Shown in pieces: positions 37,400-45,082 of a DNA stretch of 64,000 nt. The DNA lies in assembly GCA_049671305.1 (NCBI GenBank), contig JBATUR010000032.1, positions 26,952-90,951 of the forward strand. Reading direction: 5' to 3'. How positions within the stretch are numbered: the stretch's first letter is position 1; each line of letters begins with the position of its first letter. Below the pieces are notes generated by a model. It was not told the origin of the DNA, searched no databases, and saw only the letters and a list, made by a program, of their open reading frames with translations. Origin of the DNA: CADCTM01 sp049671305 (lineage in GTDB: Bacteria; Cyanobacteriota; Cyanobacteriia; Cyanobacteriales; Coleofasciculaceae). The position numbers were made by a program, and so were the translations under genes.

Positions 37400-38140
37400 T
37401 TAAAATTCATCAAAAATGTTTTTAGTATTAGAAACAGCATTCTGTACATCATTATTCTCAATCGACTCTTTTATTGCGGCTCCTTGTTTAAGAAATTTAT
37501 CAGATATAATCCGAGCAATTGAACGAGTCATAACAGTATGGAAAACTCGCAAATCATCTGTTTTAAAACTTCTAGATAAGCGATTTTTAATTAATTCTTC
37601 TCGTTCTAGAGCAAGCTGTTCTTTTTCTGTTTCCCATTCGTCAAGACGTTGCTGATATAAAGAAAGCTGCAACGCATAATCTTTTTTAGATTCTGTAACA
37701 TCCCGATTTGATTTAATGGTCAGGTAAATTACACCGCCAACACCAATACAACCTAGCAATTGTAAAGCACCATTACCTGTAAACATCAAACCCCCAGCTA
37801 TCAATACCAAAAGCCATAAGGCTCCGTCGGGAAGTATCGGGCTAGTATCAGATTCTCTTGGAGCAGTAGGTTTAGGTAACAATTTAATTTCTTCAGGCTG
37901 TACAATTAGCATCATTTGTACATCTGCCCAACTTGAACTACCAAAGTAATCAATGCCAGCAATAAACTGCATATCCGTGTAAGGGGAATTTCTGAGTGTA
38001 GCGACCAACCTAGGACGACGGTCATTATCTACTTTGGCTCTTCCTCTGGCACCTTCTATAACCCAGCGTGCATCATTGGCAAAAAATATATCTACTGGAA
38101 CATCTTGCGCCTTCAATTCTGCTTTCAGAAGATCGTGCAA
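37400..38140 (-). CDS. membrane/coiled-coil protein, first gene of the FtsK-like operon (5' end frameshifted)
   Basis: As read from TTG at 38140 the product has 246 residues: a soluble N-terminal part (to 100), two adjacent membrane segments (about 106-121 and 124-143) and a coiled coil (about 148-190). The frame upstream of 38140 stays open and protein-like for another 51 codons to a C9 tract, so the true N-terminus is almost certainly earlier (see 38141-38309). I recognise no family. Its place before the ATPase suggests the membrane base of a complex. Confidence 0.65.
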   Translation of the reverse strand: MHDLLKAELKAQDVPVDIFFANDARWVIEGARGRAKVDNDRRPRLVATLRNSPYTDMQFIAGIDYFGSSSWADVQMMLIVQPEEIKLLPKPTAPRESDTSPILPDGALWLLVLIAGGLMFTGNGALQLLGCIGVGGVIYLTIKSNRDVTESKKDYALQLSLYQQRLDEWETEKEQLALEREELIKNRLSRSFKTDDLRVFHTVMTRSIARIISDKFLKQGAAIKESIENNDVQNAVSNTKNIFDEF

Positions 38141-38309
38141 GTCTCCTGTATCAAGCTCGATGCCATTTGTGTCTAAACAAACTTTTAGTTCCCAGACTAC
38201 CCACTGTTCGATAAGTGTAGGTGGGTTTTTGGGTGTAATTCTAGCTAACTTAGTAGTTATTGGCTCTAGAGGAACTAAAGAATCTTCGGGGGGGGGTGTC
38301 GTAATTCAT
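38141..38309 (-). pseudogene. out-of-phase 5' end of the membrane/coiled-coil gene with C9 tract
   Basis: ATG at 38309 (MNYDT...) runs into nine C residues (38288-38296, G on the plus strand). With eight C the frame would join directly to EDSLVPLEPITTK and the downstream gene, giving about 302 residues. With nine it terminates after roughly 18 codons. Upstream of the tract the downstream gene's frame meets TGA at once. Slippage, mutation or a sequencing error at the homopolymer are all possible. Confidence 0.6.
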
Positions 38310-38323
38310 CTATCTATAGGTAG

Positions 38324-38329
38324 ATTATA
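38324..38329 (-). promoter_or_regulatory. -10 element of the FtsK-like operon
   Basis: A consensus TATAAT on the minus strand ends 14 bases before ATG 38309, implying a very short leader. No convincing -35 is visible. An 18-base hairpin ATCAGCAAT/TTTGCTGAT lies upstream at 38361-38378. Confidence 0.4.
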
Positions 38330-38491
38330 GTACATATACCACATAAACTAAATCTAAAACATCAGCAATTTTGCTGATTTTGCTTGACAATAAGCGCAAT
38401 ATGTTTAAATTGCGAAATTAGTTAGCACTGATTACTTAATTTCGGTATGAGGTAAATAGGTTAAATTTATATTAGATAATATGAATAAATT

Positions 38492-38638
38492 GAAAAGCAA
38501 ATTTTAACAGCTCGGCAGCAGGAAGAAAATGCTATTTCTTCTTCAAATACTTCTGTAAAACAACTTATAGAAATTCGCCAAGAATTTGAAGCGATTCTTC
38601 GTTACATCAGGAAAACCACAGAAACTGCTGTTTTGTAA
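38492..38638 (+). pseudogene. remnant of a small gene (copy A)
   Basis: A 48-codon frame without a start codon ends SVKQLIEIRQEFEAILRYI and TETAVL, closely related to the sequence at 39381-39491. An ATG at 38481 is in a different phase and stops after eight codons, so one indel has probably broken it. Confidence 0.5.
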
Positions 38639-38770
38639 ATAACATAATGGGATAGTGAACTAATTAAAATATTAGTGAAATACTGGCAATTTTTCAGAGA
38701 AACTATTTTTTTCTTAAGTCATACACTCCTGATTAACTACAATTAAAGTATCGATTTTACCTCTCATAAT

Positions 38771-39340
38771 ATGGTTAGCATCCCCACTGGGTTTACCTCT
38801 CAAGAATATCTTTATCTAGAACGTCAAAGTATCATCCGGCATGAATATCAACGTGGTTTAGTCTACGCGATGGCAGGTGGCAGCGATGACCATAGCCGTC
38901 TAAGTATTAATTTATTGACAGTGATTAATCTTCATTTACGTGATGGGAACTGTCAGTTTTTTTCAGGTGATGTCAAAGTCAATTACAAAGATGAGTTTTT
39001 CTACTATCCAGATGCCTTTGTTACCTGCGATCCGCGTGATAGCGAAGACCGCTATGTAAAGCGCTATCCTAAATTAATTGCCGAAGTCCTTTCCCCTTCG
39101 ACAAAAGATTTTGATCAAGGTAAGAAGTTTGAAGATTATCAACAGATTGAATCATTGGAAGAGTATGTTTTAATCGCACAAGATCAGATGCTGGTGGAGT
39201 GTCGCCGTCGGGTAAAAGAAGCCAATACGGAGCGTTGGGAAACAGAAATTTATCAAAAAGGTGAGCAGATAAATCTAACAAGTATTGATTTGAAAGTAGC
39301 GATTGAGGAGTTATATCGTGGTGTAAATTTGAGACAATAA
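38771..39340 (+). CDS. Uma2 family nuclease-like protein
   Basis: Complete 189-residue Uma2/DUF820 protein: FTSQEYLYLERQSIIRHEYQRG, YPDAFVTCD and KLIAEVLSPSTKDFDQGKKFEDYQ are the conserved blocks with the core Asp and Glu. It is flanked on both sides by related short remnants (38492-38638 and 39381-39491). Confidence 0.88.
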   Translation: MVSIPTGFTSQEYLYLERQSIIRHEYQRGLVYAMAGGSDDHSRLSINLLTVINLHLRDGNCQFFSGDVKVNYKDEFFYYPDAFVTCDPRDSEDRYVKRYPKLIAEVLSPSTKDFDQGKKFEDYQQIESLEEYVLIAQDQMLVECRRRVKEANTERWETEIYQKGEQINLTSIDLKVAIEELYRGVNLRQ

Positions 39341-39380
39341 TCAGAATTGAGCAAGTGTAACAGTCAAGCGCTATTGCTAT

Positions 39381-39491
39381 TTGCAGCTCGCTTCTTCAAA
39401 TACTTCGGTGAAACAACTCATAGAAATACGAACAGAATTTGAATTGCTTCTACGCTACATCACGAAAGCAACGGAAAGTCCGGTAGTTTAA
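39381..39491 (+). pseudogene. remnant of a small gene (copy B)
   Basis: A 36-codon frame from TTG, ending SVKQLIEIRTEFELLLRYI and TESPVV. It matches copy A before the Uma2 gene at most positions from SSNTSVKQ onward. No ribosome binding site or ATG was found. Confidence 0.45.
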
Positions 39492-39670
39492 AAAAACTGC
39501 TTAATTTTCCTACAAAAAGTCTCTACTTTCTCGTTATGTACTCTTTGCAGATGCAACAGCCCCCCCAAACCAAAACACAAACAGTAGGGACACGAAATCA
39601 TCGCACCCCTACAAAAACTAAATTTTCAAATCAATACTATCTACCTACCAAAGATAAAAAGCACCGCTTT

Positions 39671-40306
39671 CTACTTTTCCACATACTCAACATTCTGAGC
39701 AGTCTTGCCATTTTTATTATGAGTATGACCATTACCATTCCGTGGCTGAATCACACCATAACCACCGTGATTCTTACGCTCATAAATCACATTAATCTCA
39801 TTAGTTTTGGCATTACGGAACATATAAAAGTCGTGATCAACTAACTGCAACTGTTCCAAAGCTTCATCAATCGACATTGCAGGCATCGCGAAATATTTCA
39901 TCCGCAACACCTCGCTAGGTAACTCAGGAGTGCGATCGCCAATCAAGTCCTCAACTGGCGCATCCTCAACCACAACCCCCATCCTCGGTTGATCGTGAGT
40001 CTTTTTATGTTGTTTTCGTTCTTTATACTTGCGTAATTGTCGGGAAATCTTATCAGCAACTAAATCAATACTTGCATACAAATCTTCACTACCTTCTTGG
40101 GCACGAATCACTGTCCCGTTCGCATAAATCGTGACTTCAGCAGTTTGCTTAGAATTTATCCGAGGATTACGAGCCACTGCTAAATGCACATCTACCTCTG
40201 TCGTCATATTCTGAAAGTGGCTAACTGCCTTTTCAATTTTTTGATGCACATATTCACGGATCGCATCAGTGATTTCAATGTTTTTGCCGTGGATCACTAA
40301 CTTCAT
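39671..40306 (-). CDS. hpf: ribosome hibernation-promoting factor, long form (LrtA)
   Basis: Binds idle 30S subunits and dimerises ribosomes through its C-terminus. The N-terminal S30AE domain starts MKLVIHGKNIEITDAIREYVHQKI and the long-form C-terminal domain ends with AMSIDEALEQLQLVDHDFYMFRN and an INVIYERK segment. The frame is open from 40447, but homology begins at ATG 40306 and GGAG lies upstream, so this start is used; the extra 140 bases are probably the long leader known for lrtA. 211 residues. Confidence 0.93.
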   Translation of the reverse strand: MKLVIHGKNIEITDAIREYVHQKIEKAVSHFQNMTTEVDVHLAVARNPRINSKQTAEVTIYANGTVIRAQEGSEDLYASIDLVADKISRQLRKYKERKQHKKTHDQPRMGVVVEDAPVEDLIGDRTPELPSEVLRMKYFAMPAMSIDEALEQLQLVDHDFYMFRNAKTNEINVIYERKNHGGYGVIQPRNGNGHTHNKNGKTAQNVEYVEK

Positions 40307-40597
40307 ACCTGACCACTCCATCTTGTACTGTGTTGAGTCGCGAAGAGCACCTATTCTAAAATCGCTGCTCTTGGAGGATATTCCTATTGTAGGACTTTGT
40401 AGCCTAGCAAACATCTCCCTTGGGTTTCTTTTCAGATTACTTTGCAATTTTTGACATTAATTAATTGCTATTTATTCGTTATTAGTTATGGTTTATTTGT
40501 CAATAGTTATTTATGCGATATTTTTAATTTATGGTTAAGTTAAGAAAACATTACCTGAGCAAAAATTGATCATATTGGTGATCAGGAGACACAAAAA

Positions 40598-41242
40598 GTG
40601 CCGCGTCAATGCCTGCTAAATAATCAAAAACTAGTCCCTTATGCTGTCGCTTGGCAGCAGCAGCAGCAGTTAGTTACTCAAAGACTAAATAACGGCAGTC
40701 TGCCAGATGTTCTCCTCCTGCTAGAGCATCCCCCCGTCTACACTCTAGGGCAGGGAGCAAGCCTGGAGTTTCTCAAATTTGACCCAAATCAAGTAAACTA
40801 TGAGCTTCATCGTGTGGAGCGTGGCGGTGAAGTGACATATCACTGCCCAGGGCAGCTAGTTGGTTACCCAATTCTCAATTTACGCTACTACCAACAAGAC
40901 TTACATTGGTATCTCAGGCAACTCGAAGAAGTATTGATCCAACTTTTGGCAGTATATGGATTAAAAGGCGATCGCATTCCTGGCATGACAGGCGTCTGGC
41001 TAGAAGGGCGCAAAGTCGCTGCTATCGGCATCAAAGTCTCACGCTGGATCACCATGCATGGCTTTGCCCTAAACGTTTGCCCCAACTTAGAAGGCTTTGA
41101 ACACATCGTACCCTGCGGCATCGCTGATAAATCGGTCGGTAGTCTTGCTCAATTTTTGCCAAATCTTACCATAGAGCAAGTTCGCTTAGATCTTGCCGCC
41201 GTCTTTGCCGAAGTTTTCCAAGTTCAATTCAGCGCCAATTAA
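40598..41242 (+). CDS. lipB: octanoyl-[acyl carrier protein]:protein N-octanoyltransferase
   Basis: Transfers octanoate from ACP to lipoyl domains. YTLGQGAS, RGGEVTYHCPGQLVGYPIL, the Lys in GIKVSRWITMHGFALNV and the Cys in VPCGIADKSVGSL are the active-site blocks. Start is GTG at 40598 after CAGGAGACACAAAAA. 214 residues. Confidence 0.95.
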   Translation: MPRQCLLNNQKLVPYAVAWQQQQQLVTQRLNNGSLPDVLLLLEHPPVYTLGQGASLEFLKFDPNQVNYELHRVERGGEVTYHCPGQLVGYPILNLRYYQQDLHWYLRQLEEVLIQLLAVYGLKGDRIPGMTGVWLEGRKVAAIGIKVSRWITMHGFALNVCPNLEGFEHIVPCGIADKSVGSLAQFLPNLTIEQVRLDLAAVFAEVFQVQFSAN

Positions 41243-41255
41243 CTTCTAAAATTAG

Positions 41256-41389
41256 GGCGTTGCTGAATCAAGATATAATTGTTGCACATCCCCGACTTCT
41301 GCCATTAAATTGAGCCATAGCATCAAGATTTTAATTAAGAAGTCGGGGATATCGTCTGCTGTATTTTCATATTTACGATCAGCAACGCC
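41256..41389. mobile_element. MITE-like element with nested inverted repeats (repeat copy 3)
   Basis: About 134 bases bounded by GGCGTTGCTGA (41256-41266) and TCAGCAACGCC (41379-41389). Inside is a second pair ATCCCCGACTTCT (41288-41300) / AGAAGTCGGGGAT (41338-41350). No coding capacity and no clear target duplication. Terminal repeats and size suit a non-autonomous transposon; the transposase family is not known from this window. Confidence 0.5.
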
Positions 41390-41393
41390 AAAA

Positions 41394-42401
41394 CTAGCAT
41401 TCAAAACTTTCTTGGCAAGGATCACAAACTTCTAAAAAATTAGCTAAATCGGCATAAGTTCCAGCATAAGTGACTGTCGGAGACTCATAACCCTTCAGAT
41501 GAACCGTATGCTGCTGAAAACCAAGAGAATCACTTCCAGCATTGGCAATATAGCGATAGGTGTCTTCCCCCAAAGCAATATCTAAACCAATTTGCTTGGT
41601 AGAAGATTCCAGACGAAAGGCAGCATTTACCGTATCACCGATCGCTGTATAATCAGGGCGATCGCCACTACCTGTGTTACCCACCATCGCATAACCTGTA
41701 TTCAGTCCCGTGCCAATTCTTAAAGGAAAAGGCAAAGGAAACTGCTTACTCAAAGCTGATGTCATTTTATGCAGGTTACTCACAGCTTGCAAGATTTCCA
41801 TCGACTCTTCTTGACTGACGCCTTGGGAACCGTGAAACCAAATTGCCATAACGGCATCGCCAATATATTTATCTACCCAACTGCCAGATTTTCGGATGAT
41901 TTCACCTGACTGACGAAACCAAGTACCAATTACTGCCGAAAGGATTTTTTCGTCCAACTGACGAGTTAAAACGGTGAAGTCACGGATGTCTACTACCATT
42001 ACCGACATCAGACGACGCACGTGTAAGGTAGATGTCAGGGTTTCTTTATCTTTACCCTGAGATAACTCTTCCTCGCGTGTGGTAGATGGACAATGAAACT
42101 CTAAATCTGTTTGACCGAAGGTTAAGCGATCGCCATTTCTTAAGGTTACAGGAATACTGACCCGACGCCCATTGACAAAAGAACCATTACGGCTGCCTAA
42201 ATCAATCAAGTAAAAATCGCTTGTTTCGGTACACTGCAACATGGCATGGTTCCGAGAAATCCAGCGATCCGAAAGCACAAAGTTGTTGTCATCGCTACGA
42301 CCCACAGTCCAGCAGTTGCTACCTACCAGTGGCAGATAACGGTTACCGGTGTCGGTCGGCAGAAGTAAATAGGGGGTGGATCGCAGAGTCACCACAGGCA
42401 C
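41394..42401 (-). CDS. FHA-domain class III adenylate/guanylate cyclase
   Basis: An FHA phosphothreonine-reader domain (about residues 25-105: VGRSDDNNF, SRNHAML, GSRNGSFVNG) followed by a class III cyclase domain with metal Asp residues in VVDIRDFT and YIGDAV, Lys in DKYIGD, and YTAIGDTVNAAFRLE giving the Thr, Asn and Arg. The set favours ATP as substrate. No membrane segment. A GTG start at 42401 is used since no ATG precedes the FHA domain. The last 13 residues contain a CDPC pair. It lies directly beside the MITE-like element. Confidence 0.9.
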   Translation of the reverse strand: MPVVTLRSTPYLLLPTDTGNRYLPLVGSNCWTVGRSDDNNFVLSDRWISRNHAMLQCTETSDFYLIDLGSRNGSFVNGRRVSIPVTLRNGDRLTFGQTDLEFHCPSTTREEELSQGKDKETLTSTLHVRRLMSVMVVDIRDFTVLTRQLDEKILSAVIGTWFRQSGEIIRKSGSWVDKYIGDAVMAIWFHGSQGVSQEESMEILQAVSNLHKMTSALSKQFPLPFPLRIGTGLNTGYAMVGNTGSGDRPDYTAIGDTVNAAFRLESSTKQIGLDIALGEDTYRYIANAGSDSLGFQQHTVHLKGYESPTVTYAGTYADLANFLEVCDPCQESFEC

Positions 42402-42494
42402 AGATGCAAAAATGGGTTTAAAAGAATCGTTGCTCTAGTAGATGCATTCTTGAGCCTTAAGAGTGATTCCGGAAAGATATTTGTCAACTTGGTT

Positions 42495-42518
42495 TAAAGT
42501 AAACAATTGTTCACTTTA
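42495..42518. promoter_or_regulatory. 24-base near-perfect palindrome upstream of the FHA cyclase
   Basis: Half-sites TAAAGT and ACTTTA surround AACAATTGTT; only one position pair (A/C) fails symmetry. It is about 95 bases upstream of the cyclase start and 15 after the next gene's stop. The size and symmetry suit a dimeric repressor or activator site, though a stem is also possible. Confidence 0.4.
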
Positions 42519-42532
42519 CCACTCATTTGTAT

Positions 42533-43252
42533 TTAAGCAAAAGTTGCGGCTACCCAAAACAAACTATCTACCAAGATTGTACTCAAGACTGCACCACTAA
42601 ATGCCCACCAACCTAATTGCTTTTTACCTAATCCCCACAAACCAACGATGAGAAGTGTTCCCATCAAGGCAATTACCCAGCTAATTCCCCAAGGTGTCTG
42701 GACTTGAGCGAGGGCATTTTGAAAAATCGGTCTTGCTAATTCGGGATCAACTCGCATTACCTGACGCCAGTGAGGAATTAAATCTACAACATAAAAATAT
42801 ACATCTGTTAATACCGTACCAAATAAAGAACCTAAATAAAATAAATTTCCGACTTTTCCCCAACCTCTAGACAAACCCCACAGCGCAAACGGCAAGCCAA
42901 TTGCTTCTACTGGTAGGTGAATTAACGGTTCCCAACGCAGCCAACCCCAATAAATTGACCCCGCCAACCAACTCCAGCTAAACCCCAAAAGTAAATCACC
43001 CCAGACTTGGGTTGACTCGCGTTTTAAGAGCATTAAGCCTAGCCATACCCAGCCCAACGTCATCACCAAGCTTAATAACGGCAGTTGCCGTACTAAGGGC
43101 GCTTGTACAAACACTGGTACAGAAACCAGAAAACAGGCAGCCGCCAGCACTAACCAGTAGATGTTACCAACTTGTGATGCTTTGACAAATTGCTGTTCAG
43201 AGGGGTCTGAGTAGTCAACGGCTGATAGTGAGAACCAAGTATTGTTCAACAA
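42533..43252 (-). CDS. DUF3120-like membrane protein
   Basis: A 239-residue protein with six or seven hydrophobic segments and conserved aromatic turns (GSIYWGWLRWEPLIHLPVEAIGLP, and YFYVVDLIPHWRQVMR). I take it as DUF3120, a family confined to cyanobacteria and plastids, without known function. No partner genes are apparent. Confidence 0.72.
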   Translation of the reverse strand: MLNNTWFSLSAVDYSDPSEQQFVKASQVGNIYWLVLAAACFLVSVPVFVQAPLVRQLPLLSLVMTLGWVWLGLMLLKRESTQVWGDLLLGFSWSWLAGSIYWGWLRWEPLIHLPVEAIGLPFALWGLSRGWGKVGNLFYLGSLFGTVLTDVYFYVVDLIPHWRQVMRVDPELARPIFQNALAQVQTPWGISWVIALMGTLLIVGLWGLGKKQLGWWAFSGAVLSTILVDSLFWVAATFA

Positions 43253-43306
43253 AATGGCTTTAATTTTCTTTACTTATCTTTATGTATCTAAAGATATCAC
43301 ATAATT

Positions 43307-43453
43307 TATCCCCACCGGGGGGATATTTTTAATCATATTTTAGTTATCTCTAATTGGCTAGTCCTATCTAGTCCGCTTCAGCGGCTTCGTTCAACTGAAT
43401 TTTCAGATTAGCTACAGACAGTAGGGTTTCGCCTCATCTGTAATTTTTTTTTT
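43307..43453 (+). ncRNA. candidate small RNA or uppP leader with terminator
   Basis: Within the 330-base gap before uppP lie a hairpin TATCCCC/GGGGATA followed by TTTTT (43307-43330), a stem CCGCTTCAGCGG near 43372-43383, and a strong terminator at 43413-43453, all on the plus strand although no plus-strand protein gene precedes them. This suggests a short structured transcript ending before uppP, either an independent RNA or an attenuated leader. Confidence 0.28.
43413..43453 (+). terminator. intrinsic terminator 133 bases upstream of uppP
   Basis: TACAGA (43413-43418) / TCTGTA (43437-43442), with a possible inner TAGG/CCT pairing, followed by A then ten T (43444-43453). Confidence 0.6.
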
Positions 43454-43585
43454 GAGCAAAAAATGTTCAAGAATGAGCATTTCAACAAGTGACTTGCCGC
43501 TTGGCAGAAGAGTCAGTAATACTTGAGCCAGACTAGTTAAATCTGGTTCTGAAGTGATCAAGCTTAGAGAAAAATTAGAAAAGGC

Positions 43586-44572
43586 ATGAGTAGAACGCAA
43601 CATCGATTATTGAAATTCTTTGGCGTAGGAGTCTTACTTTCTGCTCTTGTCTACCCATTGCAAGCACTTAGTACTACTTTGTCACCAGAATTAACGGCTT
43701 CGGCAGCAACTAGTGTTGCCAACAAGACTACACAGATAAGTATCATACAGGCGATCGTCTTAGGAATGGTACAGGGGTTAACTGAGTTTCTGCCAATTAG
43801 TAGCACTGCCCACCTAAAATTTGTACCAATAGCATTAGGCTGGGGAGATCCGGGAGTTGCTTATACGGCAATCATTCAGTTGGGTAGCATTGCTGCTGTG
43901 CTGTGGTATTTTTGGGGAGATTTGGTACAAATTACCCTAGGGGCGTTGAAAGCGATACGCATCTCTGATTATCAATCAAAAGAGTTTCGCATGGCATTGG
44001 GGATTAGTTTAGGTACCATACCGATTGTTTTTTTTGGGCTATTGATTAAGGTGTTAATTCCTGACTTCGATAAATCACCCTTAAGAAGCTTGACAGCGAT
44101 CGCTATTGCCTCAATATTCATGTCAGTTTTATTAGGAATTGCAGAAAAAGTTGGTCAGCGTAAGCGCGACTTCGAGCAATTAGAAGTTAAAGATGGTATT
44201 TTGATGGGGCTTGCTCAGGCAATGGCATTAGTGCCAGGCGTTTCGCGCTCTGGATCTACTTTGACGGCTGGCTTATTTATGGGTTTAGAAAGAGCAACCG
44301 CTGCCCGTTTTTCCTTTTTACTTGGCATTCCGGCGATTACTTTAGCAGGTTTGGTGGAATTAAAAGATGTTTTACAACAAGGGGCCGGCGATGCTGGAAT
44401 TGTCTCTTTGATAATAGGAACAATTTCAGCCGCCATCTTTTCTTACTTATCGATTGCTTGGCTACTAAACTTCTTGAAAACTCAAAGTATGTGGGTATTT
44501 ATTTGGTATCGCTTATTATTTGGTGCAGTTATTTTGGGTGCAATTTATGCCAAGATTTTACCAAATATTTAA
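43586..44572 (+). CDS. uppP: undecaprenyl-diphosphatase
   Basis: Recycles the lipid carrier of peptidoglycan synthesis and can give bacitracin resistance. The two BacA motifs are GMVQGLTEFLPISSTAHL and PGVSRSGSTLTAGLFMGLERA. The N-terminal 55 residues hold a hydrophobic signal-like segment not found in E. coli UppP. Eight or so membrane helices, 328 residues. Confidence 0.95.
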   Translation: MSRTQHRLLKFFGVGVLLSALVYPLQALSTTLSPELTASAATSVANKTTQISIIQAIVLGMVQGLTEFLPISSTAHLKFVPIALGWGDPGVAYTAIIQLGSIAAVLWYFWGDLVQITLGALKAIRISDYQSKEFRMALGISLGTIPIVFFGLLIKVLIPDFDKSPLRSLTAIAIASIFMSVLLGIAEKVGQRKRDFEQLEVKDGILMGLAQAMALVPGVSRSGSTLTAGLFMGLERATAARFSFLLGIPAITLAGLVELKDVLQQGAGDAGIVSLIIGTISAAIFSYLSIAWLLNFLKTQSMWVFIWYRLLFGAVILGAIYAKILPNI

Positions 44573-44709
44573 GATAGGGGCACAAAGAAGAGAAAATAAC
44601 GGGTAAATTCTAGTAAGACTGAAAGGTAAGTGCAATTTACTTAGTGTAACGAATAATGCGATCGCTTACAATCCTCCGACTTTCTGAGATCCTACTAGCT
44701 TAAGCTTGT

Positions 44710-44957
44710 GCCCTAATTCCAGGTGTTTCTCGTTCAGGTTCCACATTAACCACAGGATTGTTTTTGGGAATGGAAACAGAGGCGGCAAAATTCTCCTTCT
44801 CACTCAGATTACTGCCGTACTATTAGTAGGTGTCATTGAACTCCACAGATTATTCAAAGCTGGTCTAAACTTAAATAGATGGGTAACACCGATGGTTAGC
44901 TTAGTTAGTGCAAGTATTGCCCTCTTTTTGGCAATTTTTGGATTGCGCTACTTATAA
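44710..44957 (+). pseudogene. uppP: decayed second uppP fragment
   Basis: Reading from 44710 gives ALIPGVSRSGSTLTTGLFLG and METEAAKFSF, the second BacA motif, then a stop at 44822-44824. The homology carries on in another phase (AVLLVGVIELHRLF to FLAIFGLRYL, end 44957). Both ends of the gene are missing and one frameshift is needed, so this is a relic. Sequence differs from the intact copy upstream, so it was a diverged paralogue and not a recent duplicate. Confidence 0.78.
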
Positions 44958-45082
44958 AACCAAACTACCCGGATTTTTGTTTGATATCGTTTAATTATGG
45001 GTGTATTTTTATTAGTCAGCTTTGCTACCAATTTTCTGCCTGATTAATTTTTGTTAGCTGGTGCATTTAACAGCTCGATTTT

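Noticed and set aside
39536..39844. Plus-strand frame of 102 codons
   Set aside because: Mostly antisense to hpf; the translated sequence is unlike a protein and has no ribosome binding site.
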